A stretch of 64,000 nucleotides of DNA, from positions 33,556,980 to 33,620,979 of the forward strand of contig JALIGW010000005.1 in the NCBI GenBank assembly GCA_023053685.1. Direction: 5' to 3'. A program made the translations under genes and the position numbers. How positions within the stretch are numbered: position 1 is the first letter of the stretch; every line of letters starts with the position of its first letter. Positions 58,463 through 64,000 of the stretch are shown here, in pieces. The notes beneath the pieces were generated by a model. That model was not told the origin of the DNA. It worked only from the letters and a program-made list of their open reading frames with translations, and made no database searches. The stretch comes from Diadophis punctatus similis. Lineage: Eukaryota > Chordata > Lepidosauria > Squamata > Dipsadidae.

Positions 58463-58597
58463 CAGTGTTTCTCAACCTTGGCAGTTTGAAGATGTGTGGA
58501 CTTCAACTCCCAGAATTCCCCAGCCAGCGTTGCTGGCTGTGGAATTCTGGAAATTGAAGTCAACACATCTTCAAACTGCCAAGGTTGTAAAACACTG
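58463..58597. mobile_element. Palindromic hAT-like MITE with perfect target duplication
   Basis: Starts CAGTGTTTCTCAACCTTGG and ends CCAAGGTTGTAAAACACTG; the whole is one palindrome centred on 'agcgttgct'. Exact duplication gtctagaa at 58455-58462 and 58598-58605. Confidence 0.94.
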
Positions 58598-58605
58598 GTC
58601 TAGAA

Positions 58606-58943
58606 TCTCAGGAGTTTGGATTTTGATAATAAGCTAAATTTCCTTATCAGTATTTTGGAGGCTTGATACCAGTTTTCATCACCTAGAATCTGACTACAAT
58701 TGCCATTTGCCGTGTTGTTCTCAGTATGTATGGTAGGAATAAACCAGAGTTGGCAAATAAAACTAAGTAAATATAATCTATTTTCACATAGCAAGACTGA
58801 ATTTCCATGGGGAAAAAAACATAGATGTTCTTTCTGAAACCGTCTTTCCATCATCTTTAGATACACCAAAATAATAATATTTTCTCAGAGTATCTTTACG
58901 TATTTGGCATTTTTTTCTTTTCTCAAATTTCCTCTTTTGTTGT

Positions 58944-58979
<36 letters not shown>

Positions 58980-59699
58980 TGTTAGCAAGGGTCTTTAGAG
59001 ATTGCTACTGAGAACTGGCATATAATTTTACTAGAATAAATTTCAGAGCTGAATATTAATCAGGTGGTTACTGCTGAATCCCTGGAGCAAAAGCAGCAAT
59101 TCTCTTTCAGTATATGAAATATTATGAAGAAAAATGAGTTGTAATAATTACACTTCTAATTTCATATCCCTTCCAAAAGGATAAAAAGACTACCCCATTA
59201 AACATAGGGAAAAAATCATTTTGGTTGGAATTTAGATTAAGTTTATATTTAAATGAGAAACTGAATGCATATTCTACATTCTGGGAATATTTTGAAACTA
59301 AACATTCTTTTAAAAAAAAGATTTTTCTAACTGTGTCCCGTGGGTCCAGAAACCAAAAGAGACACAAGAGTTACTTCTAAGCAGTTTCCTTAATTATTCC
59401 TCACCTATAGACAGAAATATTGCCAACTAAAACAACTACTTTAAAAATCATTAAAAATATAGTCTAAAATCCTCTAGGAAGAAGCTATCCTGACCTTGTT
59501 TCCAACCGAACTTCTAAACGTCACTGTGTCTTGGTCCTCTAGAACTCAGCCAGACTACATTCAACTACATCTAGGGTTCTGTAATGAGTTCTCTACAGAC
59601 TAAGGAAGGGAGAGAGCAGCTGACTTGAATACAGTCAGTTTTCTAAGAAGTTCTGTGGCCTGAAAACAGTCTGAAAACACAGTGAAAATCTGTTTTATA
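58606..59699. other. Nothing recognised apart from (TC)n
   Basis: A (TC)n tract of ~14 units lies at 58948-58977. Otherwise AT-rich, no supported feature. Confidence 0.4.
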
Positions 59700-59975
59700 G
59701 CAATAGCAATATTTATTTTATTTATTTATTTATAAGCGCTCTTATAGGCCGCCCAATCCCGCAGTACTTATGTACAGCTCCATAGTGCTTTACAGCACTC
59801 TCTGAGCAGTTTACAAATGTCAGCATATTGTCCCCAACAATCTGGGTCATTTTACCAACCCTCGGAAGATGAAAGGCTGAGTCAACCTTGAGCCAATCAG
59901 GATTGAACTCCTGGCTGTGGGTAGAATTAGCCTGCAATTTTGCATTCTAATCACTGCACCACCACGGTTCCTTAT
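59700..59975 (-). mobile_element. Sauria-type SINE split by a short L2 tail
   Basis: On the minus strand the head 'ccgtggtggtgcagtgatta' and box B 'gagttcaatcctg' are followed by the body 'ggctcaaggttgactcagc', 'gttggggacaatatgctgac' and 'gtgctgtaaagcactatgg'. The tail is (ATTGCT)n at 59700-59710. Between body and tail sits an L2-like end ('gggcggcctataagagcgc' plus AAATA tail, ~59711-59778). Confidence 0.85.
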
Positions 59976-60839
59976 ACTGCTGTATAGGATGGTCTTTTTG
60001 AATGGTCTTTTTAACTAAGAGCTCGTTTTATAACATTGTACTTCAATATGCAGTCTTTTCAGAATTTCAAAATTTGCTATATTTCAAACTCATAAGCAAA
60101 AAGCATACATAATTGCATATTTTAAGTGGAAATATTAAGGGAGTATGCCAAAAAATATATAGTTAATAAATTAAATTAAAGTATATAATTAGGAGGAAAA
60201 AAATCTTTTTTTTTCTGTAATGGTTAAGCAATGGGAAATTAATAATGAATTATAATTTGAAAGAAATAATCCTTTTTTAAAATGATGTATTATAACTAAC
60301 TGTCAAGAAGACAATTTTTAAGAAGTGTTTTTAGGTTTTAAAAGGAACATAAAATTAGAATTAGAAGTTTTCCCTTTAAAATTGTTGGTCAAGGAACCTG
60401 AAAGAATATTGTAATTTTTGCTGTTATATTTGATGAAAGTGCAAAAATCTAGTAAGTTAGAATAGAAAAATATACCATTTCTCACAATGGAATAATGGAC
60501 AAGGAGGAAAAACTGGATTTGGTTGAAATGTAAATGTAAACTGTTTTAAACAGTTAAAATTTTATTTAAGATTAAAATTTTAGATTTTATTTAGTCCTGT
60601 TTCCATTGGGAAATCGTTTCCAGTTTTTATGCTTGAAGTAGAAAAAAATGAAACTTAGATTTTAATTTGAAGATAATTGTGTAGTTATAGAAATGGCTTG
60701 TAATAACTAAATGTAATGAAAAAAGTCAAGTCTGTAAATGTATTTAATATTTCATTGTACTGAAAAAGAGTACAGTGCTTTTTTCCTCTTTTTTCTTTTT
60801 TATCCTGCAGCCGTTGTGGTGCCCACATACAGGTACTGA
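59976..60839. other. Nothing recognised
   Basis: Strongly AT-rich, no supported feature. Confidence 0.3.
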
Positions 60840-61600
60840 ATGTAAAATAGTAAGTTGTTGTATAAAGTTAAAATGTGGTTAAAAGGAACTGTTTAAACAA
60901 GTAAGTATAGAGCCAAACAGCTTTTAAATGTATGGTAAGTAGAAAGGGGGAGATGTTTATTCCAGTGCTCCAGAAGGGAAGGGGGATAGATTACATCATA
61001 AAGAGACAGCCAATCGGATTATAGATAGCAGGGCCAGGAACTATAAAAGGCCTGGTTGAGAGAGATGTGGAGCTCTTTGTTATGTGGTAACTTCCAGGAA
61101 GGAAGGTTTAGTAAGAAGAGCTGTGAAGAGCTCTGTCTGTGTGTGTAACTTCCATGAGGGAAGGCTTAGTGTGGAGAGCTGAGGAGCTCTGTGTGTAACT
61201 TCCAAAGGGGAAGGATTATAGTGAATCTCTGCCTGAGTTTAACTGTCCAAGAAGGAGGTTAGCAGGAGAGAAAGACAGGCCCTAGGCAGTTCTGTGGGAA
61301 GCAGGAGCCAGGGTCAGGGAACAAGATTGATTGATATATATTGAGTAATTTGTAGATAGAGATAAACAGTGAAACGTGCTCTTATCTATAGGCCTAGAAA
61401 CAAAGACGAACTGGGATTTCTTACATTTAGTCAGGAGAACTAGGAAAGTCTCTGAGGGGCAGAAAAGAAAAAGAAAGAAAGAATTAAACAGCTGCTTGTG
61501 GCTGTAACAAATTCACTTGACAATTACTGAGAAGTTGTATTTAAATAAACTGTTTTCTAGTTTGTTCAAGAAACGTGTCAACGTCTTTCTATTTATCACA
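60840..61600 (+). mobile_element. Possible solo LTR or pol II promoter-bearing segment
   Basis: GC content rises sharply against the AT-rich surroundings. 'ggaactataaaaggcctgg' (61038) is a good TATA box. About 30 bases further, ~60-bp units 'gagctctgtgtgtaacttcc' recur three times (61068-61215). 'tttaaataaactg' (61543) would serve as a poly(A) signal, followed by a GT/T-rich part. This order (enhancer-like part, TATA, AATAAA, short end) is that of an LTR. I could not fix the TG/CA ends or a 5-bp duplication, and saw no internal coding region. Confidence 0.45.
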
Positions 61601-63180
61601 TAAAGCAAATCTTAAGCAATTCTGCAGAGCATAGAGATATTGTAAAAGTAAAATCAAGCCTCTAAAGAGAGAGAGAAGTGAAACAGAGGGTGCGACCCTT
61701 GGTCAGGGAGATATTAAAAAAAGGAAAATTAAATCGCTACCAAGACATATAAAACAATAAACCTGACTGGAAGGGGATAGGGGGACCCTCGCAGCCCCCC
61801 TTTTTTAAACTTTATTTTTCTTTATTTTCATTGCATTTTATACTATAATAAATTTGAATTAAATGTGAAAATGTAACTAAAAATAAACAAATTTACATTC
61901 CAAAATATATATCTTGTCATCCTCCAAAAGCCTTCCAGAAAGCTCCATTTTAAGAAGGTTCCAGAAAGTGACTTAAATTGGAACCAAATGCATTTCTTGT
62001 GAGAGGCTAGCCCAAAGCACCAAACTGATGATAACAAATCTTTTGGGTCTCAACCTCCTTGTCTTTCTTTAAAAAAAAATATTCTAGTTTTAAATAAAAC
62101 AATAAAAGGTAAGAGACATTAAGAAAAAGAAAAACAGACTGGCAAAAACAAATGTATAAAGAAAAATAAAAACTCTCTCCAATACCTTCAACCAATATCC
62201 CATTTCTTAACAATAGGCAAATGAAATAAGTAACATCTTCAGTCCAATTACCAGAAAAAGATCCATACATAATTCAAAGATTTTAACATTAATTAACATA
62301 TATAAAACTCAACATTCCACATATCACCACTTATTTATAACAAAATCTCATTTAAACATCCTAATATAAACAAAAATTTAAAAATTCTAGTTTAACATAA
62401 CAAAACAGGATCAATTCCTTTTTACAAGAGACAATACACAATATTCCAGATAACATTTTATCTTCAAATGTGCATTCCATATCTCCATTCTAATAGGCGG
62501 ATCCACATTTCACAAGTATACTTTAACTAAAGAAAAGCAGTTAAATGTAAAACCAGTGTAAGTACTAAAAAATTAGAATTACATAAAATAACTATTTAGG
62601 AAGAAGCTTTTACATTGTGTCCTTTTAGGTAAATCCAGGAAGTTACTCATAAATCCAGAAAAAGCCCATTTTATCCCTGATTGAATAAACCAATATATAA
62701 TCTTTTTTTAAAATACAGAACAGTTTTTCTATGCAATCCATTCAAAACTTTAACTTGTTAAACTTTATTATAAATTTCTTTAGTGCCTTAAATTATCTCT
62801 TTTATAAATCCAACGAAGGGAGATTATTGCCATCCATTGTATCTAGTGACAGATTTTTATTCAAAGCCTACGTGTTCTCCTCAAGAGATGCTGGTTATCA
62901 TGTTCTTAATACCTTCATTTGACAACAGGATATTATCTAGAAAACAAACAGATTCTATTTCTTGATGTAGATATTTATGTGGTTCTTCAAAAATGTCTGC
63001 AAAATGTCAGTATAAGTTGCTTGTCTTATGACTTGAAATTCAAAAACATTTTTTTCTTTTCCAAAAGCCTGCATTTAAAAAAAAATACTTTCCAAATTTT
63101 AATATTCAGAGCAACATTTTTTTAACCTTTAGAACTATCTATAGCCAAAGCTTTTTCTTCTTTTTTGCTGTTTAAGTTCT
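61601..63180. other. AT-rich stretch, nothing recognised
   Basis: About 1.6 kb, extremely A/T-rich. Frames at 61843-62270 (minus) are low-complexity with no domain. It could include decayed retroelement 5' or 3' regions that I cannot name. Confidence 0.3.
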
Positions 63181-63182
63181 TA

Positions 63183-63835
63183 CCGTATTTTTTGGAGTAT
63201 AAGATGCACCTTTTTACCCCCAAAAAGAGGGTGAAAACTTGGGTGCGTCTTATACACCGAATGTAACCCCACCCACCCAGCCACCCCCACCCTTTGGCCT
63301 CTGTCTTCCAGCAATTTACCTGTTTGCAGCAAACAGAAAAGAGCCTGTTAAGACAAGCAAGTCCTTAGCAGCTTCCCGATCCCCAGCTGATTTGCCACAT
63401 ACTAAAATGAAACTGAAACTGAAATTACAAAGAGGCAAATAGCTGGGAAAGACATGCAGATTTTTATTTTATGCTGAACTGGCTGCAAAGGGATAAGTGA
63501 ATAACTATAAATGTCTGTAGAATGTTCAAATTATTAGACTTATTTTTTAAAGACTGCTTTATTATTGTTCTAGAGCCAGGGGTCTCCAACCTTGGCAATT
63601 TTAAGACTTGTGGACTTCAACTCCCAGAATTCCACAGCCAGCTTTGTTAGCTTTGCTGGCTGTGGAATTCTGGGAGTTGAAGTCCACAAGTCTTAAAGTT
63701 GCCAAGGTTGGAGATCCCTGTAAATCTAGACAACTTAACAAAATAAAGAAGCTTTTTAAAATAAATGCTTGCTCTGAAGAAGCCCAGTGCTATTGTATCT
63801 TCCTTTAAATAATAGAGAATAATGTAAGGTGACCA
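63183..63835. mobile_element. TA-type inverted-repeat element, inverted partial copy
   Basis: Starts CCGTATTTTTTGGAGTAT after TA (63181-63182). It continues 'aaaaagagggtgaaaacttg', 'tttggcctctgtcttccagc' and so on, the inverse of the right part of the 17956-18945 element. Homology runs to the equivalent of 18370. The opposite end is not found before 63835. A palindromic MITE is inserted at 63577. Confidence 0.8.
63577..63720. mobile_element. Palindromic hAT-like MITE
   Basis: Starts CAGGGGTCTCCAACCTTGGC and ends GCCAAGGTTGGAGATCCCTG; the arms also share 'tggacttcaactcccagaat'. The empty site is seen in the sister element near 18470 ('gttgtctagaac'). The flanks both contain 'tctaga', a worn duplication. 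Confidence 0.88.
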
Positions 63836-63962
63836 GATTTTAATATTTGTAAAGCGGGACACCATTGATGGGGTGGGGTTTCTAGGGGAGCAAGATGGGA
63901 GGGGTCCGTCTCTCTTATCCTGCAGCTTTGTGCACCCCCAAAACACCCCCCTTCATTGCAGC
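63836..63962. other. Nothing recognised
   Basis: 'gtaaggtgaccagatttt' with 'aaagcgggacac' resembles the end of another dispersed repeat, but I cannot name it. Confidence 0.3.
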
Positions 63963-64000
63963 CAGCGGTGGGTTCCTACCGTTGCGGTCTTGCCTGTTCG
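63963..64000. mobile_element. hAT-like MITE, CAGTGGTG family, left end at window edge
   Basis: CAGCGGTGGGTTCCTACC followed by 'gttgcggtc' is the family's left terminus; the rest lies beyond the window. Confidence 0.8.

Overview
The window looks like repeat-rich, gene-poor nuclear DNA of a squamate reptile, most probably an advanced (colubroid-type) snake. The evidence is the repeat mixture. It has CR1, L2-like, BovB (RTE), R4/Dong and Penelope-like retroelements, Sauria-type tRNA SINEs, and a CR1/L3 tail that runs into AATAG-type microsatellites. There are also many short hAT-like and TA-flanked inverted-repeat elements. I found no convincing host protein-coding exon, rRNA or functional tRNA. 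The longest open frames are retrotransposon reverse-transcriptase fragments.

Layout. 0-4.3 kb: L2 and CR1 tails, a tRNA SINE with a CR1-like tail, and hAT-like MITEs. 7.3-11.1 kb: a palindromic Penelope-like terminal repeat, three hAT-like MITEs with perfect 8-bp target duplications, and one TA-flanked inverted-repeat element. 13 kb: the 3' end of a Penelope-like element, with remains of the end of its coding region and a hammerhead-like motif. 18-22.7 kb: a ~1-kb TA-flanked element and two hAT-like MITEs. 23.7-27.3 kb: a three-level nest, in which a TA-flanked element with ~144-bp internal repeats is split by a CR1 whose (TTA)n tail is itself split by an R4/Dong-clade element with a 452-codon open frame. 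28-39 kb: simple repeats, a BovB fragment, CR1 and SINEs. 40-44.6 kb: Penelope-like terminal repeats, a Sauria SINE, L2, and a second, decayed R4-clade lineage. 45.8-51.4 kb: a ~0.88-kb inverted duplication in which only one arm carries a MITE. 48.8-55.9 kb: a U6 retro-fragment, further MITEs, a palindromic mariner, and a MITE carrying an L3 tail. 57.8-64 kb: SINEs, MITEs, an LTR-like segment and another TA-flanked element.

Interactions. The window reads as a history of elements landing in elements. A CR1 tail made a microsatellite that then held an R4 element. A tRNA SINE carries the same kind of 3' tail as the local CR1. MITEs sit in one copy of a duplicated or repeated sequence while the sister copy keeps the empty site. 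Two terminal-repeat families assigned to Penelope-like elements share a hammerhead-ribozyme-like core. The remaining stretches are AT-rich and hold nothing I can name. Promoters, enhancers or lncRNA exons of a neighbouring gene could be there but cannot be recognised from one sequence.
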